Below are positions 22,601 through 35,839 of a stretch of DNA of 64,000 bases, piece by piece. Origin of the DNA: Marisa cornuarietis (taxonomy: Eukaryota > Mollusca > Gastropoda > Architaenioglossa > Ampullariidae); contig SMMW01000617.1 in NCBI GenBank assembly GCA_004794655.1, positions 14,921,501-14,985,500 of the forward strand, read 5' to 3'. Positions within the stretch are counted from its first letter, which is position 1; each line of letters starts with the position of its first letter. A program made the translations under genes and the position numbers. The notes beneath the pieces are model-generated. The model was not told where the DNA came from, made no database searches, and saw nothing but the letters and a program-made list of their open reading frames with translations.

Positions 22601-25507
22601 TGCAACTCCCCAACAATCAACATGGAATATACAATAAATAAACATCACAAGAATCTATAGCACACAGATAGGGTTATAACAAAGTGTTTAGTTTTGCCAT
22701 AGGTGTTACATATGGCATGAAAAGACTAGCTCTTGCCAAAAGCTTTCACCACACCAGTTAGTCTCTCACTCTCCACTAACACATCAAGTTTTTTCCTTTG
22801 AGTTGTTGCATGGCTGCTTCTTTTAACAAACTACAGGTCTTAAGCCTGTGCCTCTCTCTTCTTTGACTTCTATGCAGAAAATATTTGATGTTGCTGGCAT
22901 TTCACCTCACGCCTTCCTCTCTCAAAGCTCATTTCTAAAACTACAAGATAAAAATCCTTGTTCAAATCGGCTACTAGTACAAAAATATATATATATTTCT
23001 TTTAGAAAAAGCAGCCAGTGTATGCATTCATCGATTACAAAATTGCATCATTTAACATGATTATGATACCATTTAATAAAACTCCGAAAACAAACCAATA
23101 AACATTAAAAAATATCAGCTGATTATTTGACCATAAACTTCAGCTCTAATACATTTTTACCGCAGTGTTTACTTTTGTGGCCAAATTGTCTACAAATGTA
23201 TGCTTGTCAAAACAAACACACATAAAGAATTAATTTATTTGCATGCATTTCTCCTACTATTGCTATATCAAGATCAGGTCAAATACATAAATAAGTACCA
23301 CGTAGTCAACAAGAATTAAAACAGTGCTTGTCATAGGTTTGACAAGTTAATGTACTGACACTTAACAAAAAAAATTGTTTATTTTGTTTAAAAATTTATG
23401 AATTTTTTTAAAGGGAGGCACAAATTAATTAATCCTATATCCAAAGCTGCACCTTCTTGAGGCCTGAGTATACTTTTTCAATGCCACTGGCAATTCATAA
23501 GCTTTAAGAAGTACTCACTGTTACAACAGCCAGCTCACACAAAATATCTAATGAAACTGAGGTTTTGCATTGTTTTTCAATTGAAGAAGCATATAAAGCA
23601 TGTAAAAGTTGAGGCCACTGCATTTGATGAACGTAAATTAAATTGTTTTGGAAATCCCTACCTTGTAATAAACTAAAACCTGCCAACTGAAGATAATTTT
23701 GCATTTAAACATTTATACATGGGACTGTGAGCCAGAATGTATTACTATTCAGATCAAATCAGCCCAAGATGCCAAGGTTTAAAATTTACCCAATTAGTAC
23801 AATGATCCACACGAAGGCACTTAGTTTGCAAAACGTTTGGGGAGACTTTGACCGATAGAAGACAGTTTAGCAATGAACGTGGAAACGACTGTGACCAACA
23901 TGGTAAATTATGTTATAAAAGCCAACAATGTAAGATTCTCATACCCTCTATTTCCTTTCACTTGTATTTCCAAAATACATGAGTAAGCCCAGAGGGAGGG
24001 GGGAACCACTTCATCATTAACAATCTGCAATGCAAACTTTCCTTAATGCAAGACTTAGCAATGATTGATAATATGTGCATGATTAGATCAAAATACAAAA
24101 GCAGCCATTTAATCTTCATAGATGCAGCTGAAACGAATTAATATTTTTCAGCCATCTGCATGTTTTACCGTAATTTATACGTCAAATTCAGCTAAAAACC
24201 TAACTAGTGGTTTCAATCAGTAACAGAGTACAATAATTTATCAGGCCCAATACAAAGATTTATTCAACCATGCTTTGAAGAAAGTCTTTTTTTTTATATA
24301 CATCATTTGAAGTTGTAAGCTGTGGGAATTAGTCAAGAACATTTCACATTAAAATGCCCTGTATCTGCAGTCTTATAACTCCCACCCCCTAACCACCAAA
24401 CTCCATCAAAAGGGAGGTCACAACAGGCATAACATTTAAATTTAAATTATATTCAGCACCTCAAAGTAATGCACATAGTTTTGACATAGTTTGAGGTCAA
24501 CACCCAAAAGGCACATCTCAAAAGTGGTTTTTGTTTTGCCAAAGCCAGACCGCCTCCTTCTTTTCAAAGGAGTACTGCTCGCCATCATAGGCTTTACCAA
24601 AAATGATAAAATCTCACTTTTATACATGACTCAGATGTTACCAGTTTTGCACATTTTATGACACGACACATTTCAGCTGCGTGAAATATAACTCAACAGC
24701 CATTCTTCTCAAACATTTAAACTACTTCATCACAGATTCAAGACCGAAAGACTTGCCTTTTACATTTGACCTTTACAATAAAGTAAGAGGAGCATCTACC
24801 CAGCTCCCTTTCCTAACTCTAAAGAGAAAACTATTCTGATAGGTTGTTCCAAAACAAGTGATCATAATCAGCAAAAGTGACTAATAAAGGAGCATACGCT
24901 ATGTCAAATTAATTTATACAAAATAAGAGAGTGCAAAAAAAGATAAGGAGAGCAAACCTCCCCCATGAACTATGTGGATGCCAAACATGCTGAAGAATAT
25001 TAAAGATGAATCAGTAGGGAGAACAAAAATAGAAATCCTGCTAATGGTGGACTAGCAGAGAACATGTTCTAGGCCAAAAAAAACCCCCCAAAAAAACACA
25101 AACTAACAAACAAACTAATCTGCTTTGCATCAAAGTAATTGTTCTTTAAGCAGGATCTCTATTTAAGACCACACACCTTACTCTCCTAAGCAATGCTTAC
25201 AAGTAGCTTGTTATTGAAGGCTTTTGGTTCAAATGATGTGATAAACTACCAAGTATTAGCACTACTTAAGCCCATCTAGACTTACAGGGCAGGGGAAAAA
25301 CAATTGCACATGAAATAATCAACAGCATTAAAATTAAGAAAAAAAGCATGCTATCTACATGCACACACATTTTGGAGCAGATAAAGACAGTTTACGCAAA
25401 TTGTACAACCAAGTTCATCCACACATTTATACGTTTATACTTGTTTAAACTCATGTAAGCTACTTCACGCAAATATTGTCCATCACAGCAAGCACTGATT
25501 GGATCTA
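19650..25507. other. 3' regions of two converging genes, no further gene seen
   Basis: The tafazzin 3' UTR probably ends near an AATAAA at 20,490. The rest is AT-rich and lacks long frames. The part nearest 25,507 should be the 3' UTR of the minus-strand gene, whose poly(A) site I cannot place. A C run lies at 21,781-21,790. Confidence 0.4.
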
Positions 25508-26920
25508 TTAACGTTTTCTCTTTTTCAAGTTTTTAAGTGGAATCTTGCATGGTTCTTTCATTGGCAAACCCATCTCAGGTTTGGGTCTGATCTCTAGGCG
25601 TTTCTTGCCTGATGGACGTTGACTGTAAGCTCCAGCAAATCTGTGCAGCTCAGTGTAGATATGAGCATCACAGTCATCACCTTGCCATGGGTTCACTGCA
25701 TCCTTTGTGACCTCACAATTCTCATCTGCCCTCTTCAGCCCTGTCTTCTCTCCTTGTTCTCTGACCTTCATGTCTTCCACAGCCTTGTCCAAGACTTGGC
25801 GAAATCGAGCTCGCATGAACTGAAGAACATCCCTAGATGGCATTGTTGAAATTTGGTTGGGATTAGCAAGGGACCTCTTGGTCTGAGTCGAAGGTGCCTT
25901 CTTCTGTGAAAAGCTGCTGAGTGGATCTTTGCCACCTTCGACCAAACCAGACATATCTGTTTCCTCAAACAGTTCCTCTTTGACAGCAGACTGCACAGGC
26001 AAGTTACAGTGGTTATTCTCTTCTTCATAAAAAGACTGTGTTCCACTGTAGACTTCTAAATATGGTGGAGAGGACAAGGGGGAATTATTCCCTGGTAAGA
26101 AACCAAATGAATTCTGTCTCTGAAATGGCACTGCTCCGAGGTCATCACCTATATCCTCTTTAATATCTTCCAGCAACTCAGAGGGGATATCCAGAAAGTT
26201 AGTTGCCATGGGGTTTGCCGCATTCTCCTTGTGATCAGGGCTCTGCAAGATCAGTCTTCTCTGCCGTGTTAGGGGGCTCCGACAAGTGGAAGAACCCAAT
26301 CCAGCTCTGCGGGGACTTGACAAACCAGGACTAGAGAATGGACTTTTAAATGGACTTCCCCCTAAGCGCACTGGACTTCTCTTAGAGACTGGAAGCATAG
26401 GACATGCAGGGGAAGCATTTTTGAAGGGACTAAGGCTCAGGTTAGAAAGAGCACTAGGTCCATGCCGAGGACTTTTGTATGGACTGTGGCGGGGACTTTT
26501 GAAGGGGCTCTGGAAAATGCCCTCTACCAAATTGTTTAAATCAGAAGCATCCAATCCAAAGATATTTTCCTCAAAGACCTCCAAGAAATTCTTCTCCCAG
26601 TCATCAGTGACACCTGCGCCAAGATCGTCTGACCAGTGCGACCTCCCCATCAAATCGCTGACCACACTGGAAGTGGTTTTAATGGGGCTGCGATGACTGT
26701 GGTGTGTCCCGCGTGGCTGACTGGTCAGAGCTGTGAAGTTGTTGGGCTGGCTAGGGGAGAAGTAACCACTGTCAAAAGATGTCTCTGGCTCACTGCTGGC
26801 TCCTGATGAGGTCCGGGCAAAGGGCAGCACTGAACTTGGTGTACTGGCAGATAAGACATCTGGTTGTTGCACATTCCGGTAAACATAGTGGTAGTCTTTA
26901 TAATCTCTGCTTGCCTCCAT
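25508..26920 (-). CDS. Unrecognised Ser/Pro-rich, probably nuclear protein (470 aa)
   Basis: I do not recognise the family. The 470-codon frame is long for this AT-rich DNA and has protein-like composition. An N-terminal Ser-rich part contains SFDSGYFSPSQP. An acidic hydrophobic segment, DDWEKNFLEVFEENIFGLD, lies near residues 106-124. Residues about 135-230 are packed with SPFKSPRHSPYKSPRH-type repeats, that is S-P-x-K/R sites typical of CDK substrates. A second acidic helix (ELLEDIKEDIGDDLG) and a basic helix (FMRARFRQVLDKAVEDMK) follow, and the protein ends in basic PLKNLKKRKR, a likely nuclear localisation signal. A 3' splice site (TTTATTTATTGCAG) lies 18 bases upstream of the ATG, so there is at least one upstream exon. 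No in-frame stop separates them, so the true start could be further upstream. Confidence 0.75.
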   Translation of the reverse strand: MEASRDYKDYHYVYRNVQQPDVLSASTPSSVLPFARTSSGASSEPETSFDSGYFSPSQPNNFTALTSQPRGTHHSHRSPIKTTSSVVSDLMGRSHWSDDLGAGVTDDWEKNFLEVFEENIFGLDASDLNNLVEGIFQSPFKSPRHSPYKSPRHGPSALSNLSLSPFKNASPACPMLPVSKRSPVRLGGSPFKSPFSSPGLSSPRRAGLGSSTCRSPLTRQRRLILQSPDHKENAANPMATNFLDIPSELLEDIKEDIGDDLGAVPFQRQNSFGFLPGNNSPLSSPPYLEVYSGTQSFYEEENNHCNLPVQSAVKEELFEETDMSGLVEGGKDPLSSFSQKKAPSTQTKRSLANPNQISTMPSRDVLQFMRARFRQVLDKAVEDMKVREQGEKTGLKRADENCEVTKDAVNPWQGDDCDAHIYTELHRFAGAYSQRPSGKKRLEIRPKPEMGLPMKEPCKIPLKNLKKRKR

Positions 26921-29800
26921 CCTTATATCAGCAACACTGCAATAAATAAATTCTTAAGATAGTATGCTCACTACACCATAAAATGCAAGGGAAAAATCTG
27001 GAGAAAAATGAAAATCAAAAACTAAAACACTGACTGGAAAAGCATTAGTTTCATAAGTGCCTATCATCGCAATAATGGGTATGATCTAAGTGTTAAAAAT
27101 GAAAAAGGCTGCTCAGAATTTGCCAGCACAACGAGTCATCTTGTCTTGAGTTAATAGCAAGTAAAATATCTGGTGCATCTAGTGTGTTGGCAATGCATGT
27201 CATCTCAGCTCTCAATCCCCAAAAATAGCTTGTACTAGCATCTGACAGTAGACATCCCTCCTGTCAGCACAATCACCTTCTCCACAGTAAGTACAGACAC
27301 TCTCGCCCATGGCCATTACAACAGTGCAAGACATACTCCCCCCCCCCCACAGACACTAAAAGCTACGTATCTACCCGCTCCCTTTTTTCTTTGAGGACAA
27401 AGTTGGAAAAGGGGTGTATGCAACACTTGAATGTTGCTACAACCATATGCCACACTAAGCAGTTGAGGTTTTTCATTTTAAATTTTAATTTAACTGTTTC
27501 CACAGAGGGGTGGAAGGGATGTGTTATCCAAATAAAGTGATCAAACTATACTAACTTGAATTTAACATTGTATATATATTAGATTGTTTTAATATGACTA
27601 CATAAAAGACCAGGATTTTCAATAAATAAAGATAGTTCCATGTCCTTTCAATTGTTGGGAGTGATGTCTTAAATACCAGCAGCCATTTGCACAAAACATT
27701 TCTAGTTATAAACATTTTTCAACTTTAAATCTATGTTGATAATCAGTTACATAGAAACACAAAGCACAAAATAGTTTAAGAACTTTTAACTTAATGTTTT
27801 TAATTAAAAAAAAAAGGTTAAAATGTTTAAGCTAGACTTGTGTTCCCATCAGGAGGAATTTTTGAAAAACGTTTTAAAATTTGCTTCTTTAGAAACATGC
27901 TGTGCAACTAGCCTCAGACTTATCTAGAGGCCATCGTGTTGTTTTTTGGGGGGATGGTGGTGGTGGTGGAACCTTTCTTTTCTCACTCATTATTGTAGCT
28001 TTCCAAAAGCCTATAAGGAGTCAGATACCCATTCCACAGATAGATCAAGTCAGGGAAGAATGCTGCATTACACAAACATTGGACTGGTTGGCATGTGTGC
28101 GTTCTGGTTTTGGAATCTGTTGCTCTAACCAACAAGCTACTAGTTTTTTATGCCACTTTTGCTACTGCTTCATATCGACCTCTACATCGTATGCAACGGT
28201 ATGCCTTTTATAAGTACATGTCACAAAACACATGTTGTTAGCAAACAAAGTTTTTTGTATGCTCTTGTGCAATGCATATAATACCATAGGATGAATTTTT
28301 GAAAAATGTTTTAAAATTTGCTTCTTTAGAAACATGCTGTGCAACTAGCATCTAGAGGCCAGCGTGTTGTTTTTTGGGGTGGTGGTGGTGGTGGAACCTT
28401 TCTTTTCTCACTCATTATCGTAGCTTCCCAAAAGCCTATAAGGAGTCAGACACCCATTCCACAGACAGATCAAGTCAGGGAAGAATGCTGCATTACACAA
28501 ACATTGGACTGGTTGGCATGTGTGCGTTTTGGTTTTGGATTCTGTTGCTCTAACCAACAAGCTACTAGTTTCCTATGCTACTTTTGCTACTGCTTCATAT
28601 CGACCTCTACATTGTATGCCGCAGAATGCTTTTTATAAGTACAAATATTACAAAACACATCTTGTTAGCAAACAGAGTTAGTCATGGGAAGTAATTTTAT
28701 AGGTGACATTATTAATGCATGATGCAAGTTTGGCCACACCTCAATTTTAATTTTAACCTGGTCTACTATGCTATTTGTCATTGCTTGTGAAATACTGTTG
28801 CTTGTAATTATATAAGAACCTCTGCTATGTTCCTCTTACTGTTACACAAGTCTTTCAGATTTTTGTATTTCATACTTATGACAAATATTGTTTAACTTCT
28901 ATCTTTAACATATCCTGATTTGTTGTCATTGAGATTACATGAAAATAAACTTAAAGTCCAGAATATTGAGGGGGATAAGCAAGGTAGGTCAATCTTTATT
29001 AGCCTTCCCCTTCATAGAAATTAACCTATAACATAGTAAGAGTTGTGCATTTATTTTGGCCAAAACAATGATTTTTACAAAATAAAAATGTCACAGCTCA
29101 GACTACCCTTTCTCCCTAAAATAAGTTTGATAAGATCTTATGATTCAAGGGAAAATTACCCTGGAAAGGGGCTAAATGTTTTGTGCATGGAGAAAAACAG
29201 ACAAAGGCCAAAGGTGCACATTTTAATGAAGTGTTCAAGGCCATACTGTCAGTGCCATAATTAGGTGTATTATTTTACCTTTATTAGTTAAATATGTGAA
29301 AAAAATATACAAGATATCCAGTGTTAAGCAAGCCTCAATATATTATATAAGATCGCCATTGGAGGAGGCTGCAGGAAAGCAGATAATGTGTCTATGACGT
29401 GTAGATGGCAGACTGTTGATCGACACACAAAAGGACACCAGAGTAAAATGGCATGCGTTTTGAGAAACATACATTTCCTTGTTATCACATGCGGACTACT
29501 TTTAAAATGAAAATTATTGATAAGGGAAACCCACACTTTATTAATTTATTTTTTAATGGTTAATGATTGTCTGATCAGAAAGCAATCACATATCGAAGGC
29601 ACAGCTGCTCCATTGCTTGCACAATATACTATTTGCACAACCGCCAAACGGTCTTCTTTAAAATTTTAGGATATCTTACTGCTCTCATAAATTTACGACC
29701 AGAAGATATGATCAAAGTTTACGATTCTAACTAAAAAATATTACCAATCAAATGCCTGGGTCATCAGGGCAAATATTCGTCAGCATCGCGGTCACCATCT
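26921..29800 (-). other. Intron or 5' region of the minus-strand gene
   Basis: No coding segment recognised. A poly(C) run lies at 27,340-27,349 and the duplicated block at 27,856-28,660 is described separately. A possible minus-strand donor (GAGCA followed by GTAAGA) near 29,667-29,672 could end a non-coding first exon. Confidence 0.3.
27850..28665. repeat. Two tandem copies (~437 bp) with a tRNA-like segment
   Basis: AATTTTTGAAAAACGTTTTA and the bases that follow start the first copy at about 27,857. The second starts at about 28,294 and both run through to TTTTTATAAGTACA. Identity is high, with a few indels around a TGG run. On the minus strand each copy contains TAGCTTGTTGGTTAGAGCAA, which looks like a tRNA D-arm/A box, so a SINE may be part of the unit. 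The glycine-rich frames here are spurious. Confidence 0.8.
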
Positions 29801-29944
29801 AACTGCATTTACAGATTGGCGCCATCGCCCTCGCAGGAAGTGGTCGTTCGGTTGGTTAGAAGGGAGTACAATTTCGCCAATGAAAACTCAGAAATTATTC
29901 TGCGCTGATAATCTCGTAATCTATTTTTAGAGCAGCGGAGAAGG
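29780..29944. promoter_or_regulatory. Possible shared promoter of two divergent genes
   Basis: Moderately GC/CpG-richer than its surroundings, with a GGCGCCATCGCC block and a CCAAT element on the + strand (CGCCAATGAA). It lies between the 5' side of the minus-strand 470-aa gene and a possible non-coding first exon of the + strand ending GCAGCGGAGAAG before a GTATGT donor at 29,945. The position fits a bidirectional promoter; this is inference only. Confidence 0.3.
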
Positions 29945-32900
29945 TATGTTCTCTATTTGTGTAACTCTTTACGTACAAACATAGGTACTTTTACACACGC
30001 CAGGAAATAAAATGTACGTGCAAACGAATATTTAATGCCTTTCACGTGATATCTAGCGAGTATTACGCGCAGATTTTTGCGCGATTGCTAAGACTAGCTT
30101 GTGCAGTGCTAGTCACCATCCCAAATATGAAGGCCGCACCATCATGTTGAAGGATTTGCAAATTTGATACCACGCTACCGAAAAGGCCGTCTGTTTACCA
30201 AGTGGGTAATCCATAATTTTTGATCGCATTATGAATTATCAGTCTGCACCCAATTCTTAGGAATATTTATTTAGAACCTCTTGTTAGACATCTGACCTCC
30301 TTCATTCCGTTCGGCTGGCCCGTCTCGGCGTGTTTCAGAAGTTGACATTTTGGTTTCTGCTGCTTGCACAATATCGATTCCATGTAAATAATCAATATCA
30401 GCAAATATGTTGTACGAAACAGAAAGAGAAGACAGAATTAACTTAATTGTTTTGGCTACACGCGGCGTCTTAGTGGCTCACTTTCTTCTGCTATTCCTAC
30501 ACTTGTACTATTTCTCTACAGCGACATAAACTTTTGATCGGATCGACTGAAAATGGAAGATACGCCTCTGTCTACCTATCAGTCCTTGATTCAAAACACA
30601 GCTCTTTCTTATACTTGAGTGATTGTGAATTTCAGATAAGAGATTCTTTATATGACCATCATCCTTCATAACCCTTCCGTCTTCCATCAGGGAATGTACA
30701 TGTGTGTGTGTGTGTGTTTGTATGCGCGCGCGCGCGTGTCCGGGCGGGTATGTGTGCAGATTCATGTATCATTTACATCACTAGTTGTCTGTGAAATGCC
30801 AACATCAACACTTCTAACTATTGTGAAAATATTTCAGACACATCCCTGATTCCTAAATACAATAACTGTCAGTTTTAGATATGTTTTCAATATTTACTTA
30901 CTAGCGTAGCGTTATACTTTTAATTATATTCTTGTTCAAAAAATGATCATATTGTAAGAAATTGATTATTTCGTAAATGGGAAACCATGGATTTCTGAGA
31001 CCAGGTTTTTTTTTTTATCGAAAACTGTTTTGATGAATATTTATTTATGCTTCTGATCTTTGCTGTGATACAACATGACAGCTGATGTGATATTATTTCT
31101 TTACCAAAACAAGGAAGTTTTTGAGGTATCCATGTTTGTGTGTTGTGGAAGGAAAAGTACAGTTGCCTGTTTGTGCCACACACCCCAGTCCATCCTCTTT
31201 ATTTTTGCATTTGTTAATAAAGTGATCCTGTGATCAAAGTTTCAGTCACAGCAAAATAGTGTTAGTCCTGTTTATAATTTTGTGTGATTCAACACAAGAA
31301 ATGCATTGGTACACAATCTTTGTTTTTTGAATAGTTTTCACACACACATATATATATAAGATTATGCCCCACAAATAATGAAGTAATTTGTGGTTGACAA
31401 ATATTGCTTCTACATGTGACTACAAGCTCTGGTATGAAAAATAGGAATTAATATTTCATTGCAAATATAAAAATTTGTATTGAAACTGGAATCAAATAGA
31501 CTTATTTTTCATTATGCTACTTCATGAATTTTGGCCGTATGACTGTAATTTAACTCTAGCTAGAAGATTTAGATACTTGGTAGAATGTAAAAAAAAAAAA
31601 AAAAGTAAATATATGCCTGCATGGATTTACAAATTGTTTCATTGAAGTTATAGCTAAAGTTATGAAGTTTGAAGACAGTAACAATTTTTACACAAGGATC
31701 AAACATATTCAGTTATGTAGTAGTCTTTTATAAGTAAAGTGAACAATTAGATTGAATAAAAAAAAACAACACTAATTTTTGTAGATAAATTTCCAAATGG
31801 TAGATAGTATACTTCTATCTTTGACTAGATACAACCTAATGTAACTCTGTGTTTTTATGTTTTCCTGTTCCTTAGCTGTCATATAACCATTGTGCACGTA
31901 AAGTGTGGTATTACTTGGAAATGGCAACATGTGGGAATGAAGGAAGTAAGTATAATGTGCTGTATAACTGAAAAAATTTGGCGTTACGTTGGTATTAGTC
32001 TTGACACATTTAGACTTATACTATCCACCCTTCACAAGTGTGTGTGTGTGTGTGAGAGAGAGAAAGAGAGAGACTGAATAAATAGTTATGATTTGAATGA
32101 TGGGAATGAATTTGTAAGACATGTTTGATGCCTACTGATAAGTGTGTGCTCGTGTGCCTTGAGTCCACCTTTGCTGGTGGGATAAGGCTCTCTGTAAATA
32201 AACATTTATTGTTATTATTAAAAAATGTTAAAGCAACTAAGAACAGCATTAGCTAATACTAATACAAGGCAGGTTATATTACCTGAAAGCCCGTGTGCAC
32301 TTGCAGGATAGAAAGTAAGTAACTGTATTTTAGCTAATACTTTTAATAGGTTGATCACAATATCTAAAAAGCCTTGTGTATCCTCAGAATCAGCAAGTAA
32401 TAGTACTTAGCTAATACTTAAATACTAATAAGAGGTGGATTATATTTCTTGAAAAGCATGCCCTATGAGCATAGGTGGTGCATAGTTGGAGGCACAGTGC
32501 AGAGATTAAGCCATAAACAAATCATTAAAATACGATAAACCTCCAATTTTAGTCTGATTGCAAGGAATCGTCACTGATGCTTTTGAAATCAGATTGAAAA
32601 CAACTATACCGTTGAGCAAGTTACTTCAGATGAGTTTTTTTTGCCTCTCTGTTGCTAATTCAGATGACTGTCAACTGAAGGTTATAATTTAATTTTTATT
32701 AGAATCATGAAGGTTATTATTCATTCTTTAGAATAAGAAATGAAGGAGCTATCTTTTATAATATTTCGTTCTGTGACCCTCTTATCTCTCTTTCTCTCAC
32801 ACGCTTTCTTTCTCAGCTGCATTTATTTGCATTTTGTGGATCTTCTTTTGCACCATTTTTTTGTGTGTAAATGTGTACATGTTGTAATTTTGTAACTTTG

Positions 32901-35769
32901 AACAATGGACTTTAACAGCATATATCCTGCATATTTTTTAGAACTTAATCTAATTTACAAAAAGTAACATGCATTCAGGGATTTTTTTTTACTTTATTAA
33001 TCATTTTATCATACATTTTATTCACAGGGTGCCTGAGATTTCACAGGATACCTAGATGATAAGGCAATGTACCATATTTGCTAGAATACAGGGGTATGGT
33101 ACTTTAGATAAGATATGATTTTATTTATCCCAGAGGGCAAATAGTAGCAGCTCTATAAGGAAACAAACACCACACAATCACAAAACCTCAGTAGTTTGAG
33201 TCATCCCACATAACTTGACTAAATTACTTCTGACAGAGTACAGAGCTGGAGCGAGGAGGAAAAAAATGAGCAATCCAAAAATCAGAGACAACAGCAGAAG
33301 CAAAGGAATGGAAAACGGCAGACCCTAAACATACAATGATAGAGGGATGAGGGATGTTATGAAAGCTAGGGACGGTTCTTCAGTGGGTGGTGGGTGGGGG
33401 GAAGAAAAAAACTAAGTCTTTTGGGGAAAGATTATTGTTTGCACTGTCGGGAAGGCTTTTTTGCAGGAACATACTTTTAAAGAACGATTGCTTGCATTTC
33501 CTGCTGTGCTGTCGCAATAACCAAACTGAAGGGGCTAGACTGAAATAAACAGTAGATAGTGTAAACTGAAGGTCTTTCTCCTGTAGGCAGGTTTTTATTG
33601 TTTTATTTTTTTTTCTTCTGAAAATTCTGCATGCTTCTTTCATTACTGCAAGCAATATAAATTGTCAGAAGAAAAACAAACTTGGCATAACATATGGACA
33701 GATGCATATTTTAATGACTATAAGAACTAGTGTAGATTTTAAGTCGTGTTGATGCTGCTTTCTGGTCTGCACAATTCTCCAATTGATTTGTGTGTGTGAG
33801 AGAGAGAGAAAAAAGGGTAACTTATTTATATCAATAAATTTTTTTTATTTATATTATCAGTTTTAACAATACCTTATCTTTTATTATCTGGATTTTTTTG
33901 TCATCTTAGTCTTTGTACCCCCTTCCCCTTCCTGTCCACAGCTAAGCAGTAATGCAAACAAATGCTTGCGAGCAAGCCTGTGACACACAGACATCAGAGC
34001 AACATGTGCAGGTAGTTGACCTGTTTTCATGACAACAAAGACCACAAGATCATTACTATTGCTGCTACAACCATGACTACTGAAGGTTTTATTTGAAAAT
34101 GTGAACTGCGCTGGACTATTACCTGATGAATACTCAATACCCACTGCTGTCATTGTCACATGAAGTTTCAATATTGCTGTGCTATTTAGCATCAAACAGT
34201 TGTGTGTGTGTGCCAACTAGTGTGAACACAAATTAAAATTATTCAGTAGGATTTAATAAGGCTGTTTAGATGCCCTGGTATGCAAGCAGTGTAGACAATT
34301 TATGGCTCAAAACAGTGTTGAGAAATTAAAAAAAAATTCTGGTTTTGATTTAGCTTGCTTTTTGGACAGTTGATTTCTTCCAGTGACAGATGGTTTTCCC
34401 AGAATCCGCCTCTTATTGTAATAAATCATTATCATGACTTCAGTGCAATATCTGATGTGGTTTTTCTGATTTTGATATTTTTGCTGTCAGAAGCATAGAG
34501 TTCCTACTCCAGATAGGTTTTTATTTTATTTTTGATAGACCAGTAAGATCACGGTGGCAGAAGCTGAATACGTTCTTGGCAGCAGACAACAATTTCAGTG
34601 GCTTACTATTTAAAAATAAAATTGTCACCCCTGACATTCCTTACTTTAATTTGTAATGACCTTAGGAAGTACAGTGTTGACACACAGTGAAGACCTTTTG
34701 TAAACATCAATGGCATGCTTATTACACTTTTTTTTAAGAACTGAGCAGTCAAAGCTGTACTTGAAGATGCTTCGAATCTTTCAAAATGCATATTGCAGTT
34801 AACGATAAGGTTTTTGCTGTGTAGCATCATAGCCATGTTGAGTTTAGTTTGATGCAATTTTTAGAGATGACTTTAATCAGTTATAAACAGAAAGTATGTG
34901 TTATACTTATGACTCTGTCATTATTATATTAGCCATTCAGTCAACCCCTTTCTTGTATTTAATTTGGGAGACTTCTGTTTGGAGCAAATATAAATTAAGG
35001 CAAAATAAATACCAGAAAATAGCTCAGTAATATCATTGTAAATTAAATATTCAAATTCACAGCAATATTCCCATAAAGTCCAGAGTTTAAAATTCTTATT
35101 TCATTGATTTTGATGTTAAATTGTGAACTTATAATCCTGTAAATAAAAGCATTTGGGAGGGGGAGATGTTACAGAATTCGTTTCAAATTAAAATGAGAGT
35201 TTTCATTTTATTTCCTTTTTTTAAACTATTTTTAAATAGCTTTTATTTTTATTTTAAAGGGAGCCCAGGTAAGACATCAAAGGGACAACTGAGAGGTTAA
35301 TAGAATTAATATTTGGAGTGGGGGTGGGTGGGTGAGCGCACATTGAAATAAATTTTAACCTCTAGTTTCATTGAAGACAGAAGTCACTGTGTAAGAAGCT
35401 TTGAGCTCATGCTAATGAGACTGCCATGAAAGCAAGCGGACTTTTGTGAGTGGTAAGAAATGAGGTATAAGAAAATCCATAAATACAGATGAGAATTGTG
35501 ATGTTCAAAGAAATGTATGTTGTGAACAGGTATTTGCTTAAATATAGTGAATTAGCATGTTTACAAACACAGTGAAACGGTGATTTGGATAAGAAAAATT
35601 TGCACTCAGGCTGGCCTTTAAGATTGATTAATATGCAGGTGATGGCTTTGACAGAATTTACTGTTGTAATCATGCAACTGTATTGTTGCCTTAATATTTG
35701 TTTGACAGTTACAAACAATGTTGAGTAGAGTACATCAATATCATGCATCTGTATTAATTTTTTTTGCAG

Positions 35770-35839
35770 GTGCTTGAAGAAAATGGTTGGCTAGTTCCTG
35801 TTAATGATGTAAACAAGAAGACTGTACACATAGCAAAAG
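35770..35839 (+). CDS. Candidate coding exon upstream of the zinc-finger exon
   Basis: Acceptor TTTTTTTGCAG and a weaker donor GTTAGA. Only phase 0 is open, and it encodes VLEENGWLVPVNDVNKKTVH followed by IAK, with a one-base remainder. This fits the open phase of the segment starting at 38,242 (VLLKQTSQERLLIWYVMHNA and onward). The composition looks like real protein. The exon that supplies its start is not established. Confidence 0.45.

Noticed and set aside
27902..28213. Glycine-rich 103-aa frame and its copy at 28,339
   Set aside because: The two frames come from a duplicated non-coding repeat with a TGG run; they differ by indels and stops.
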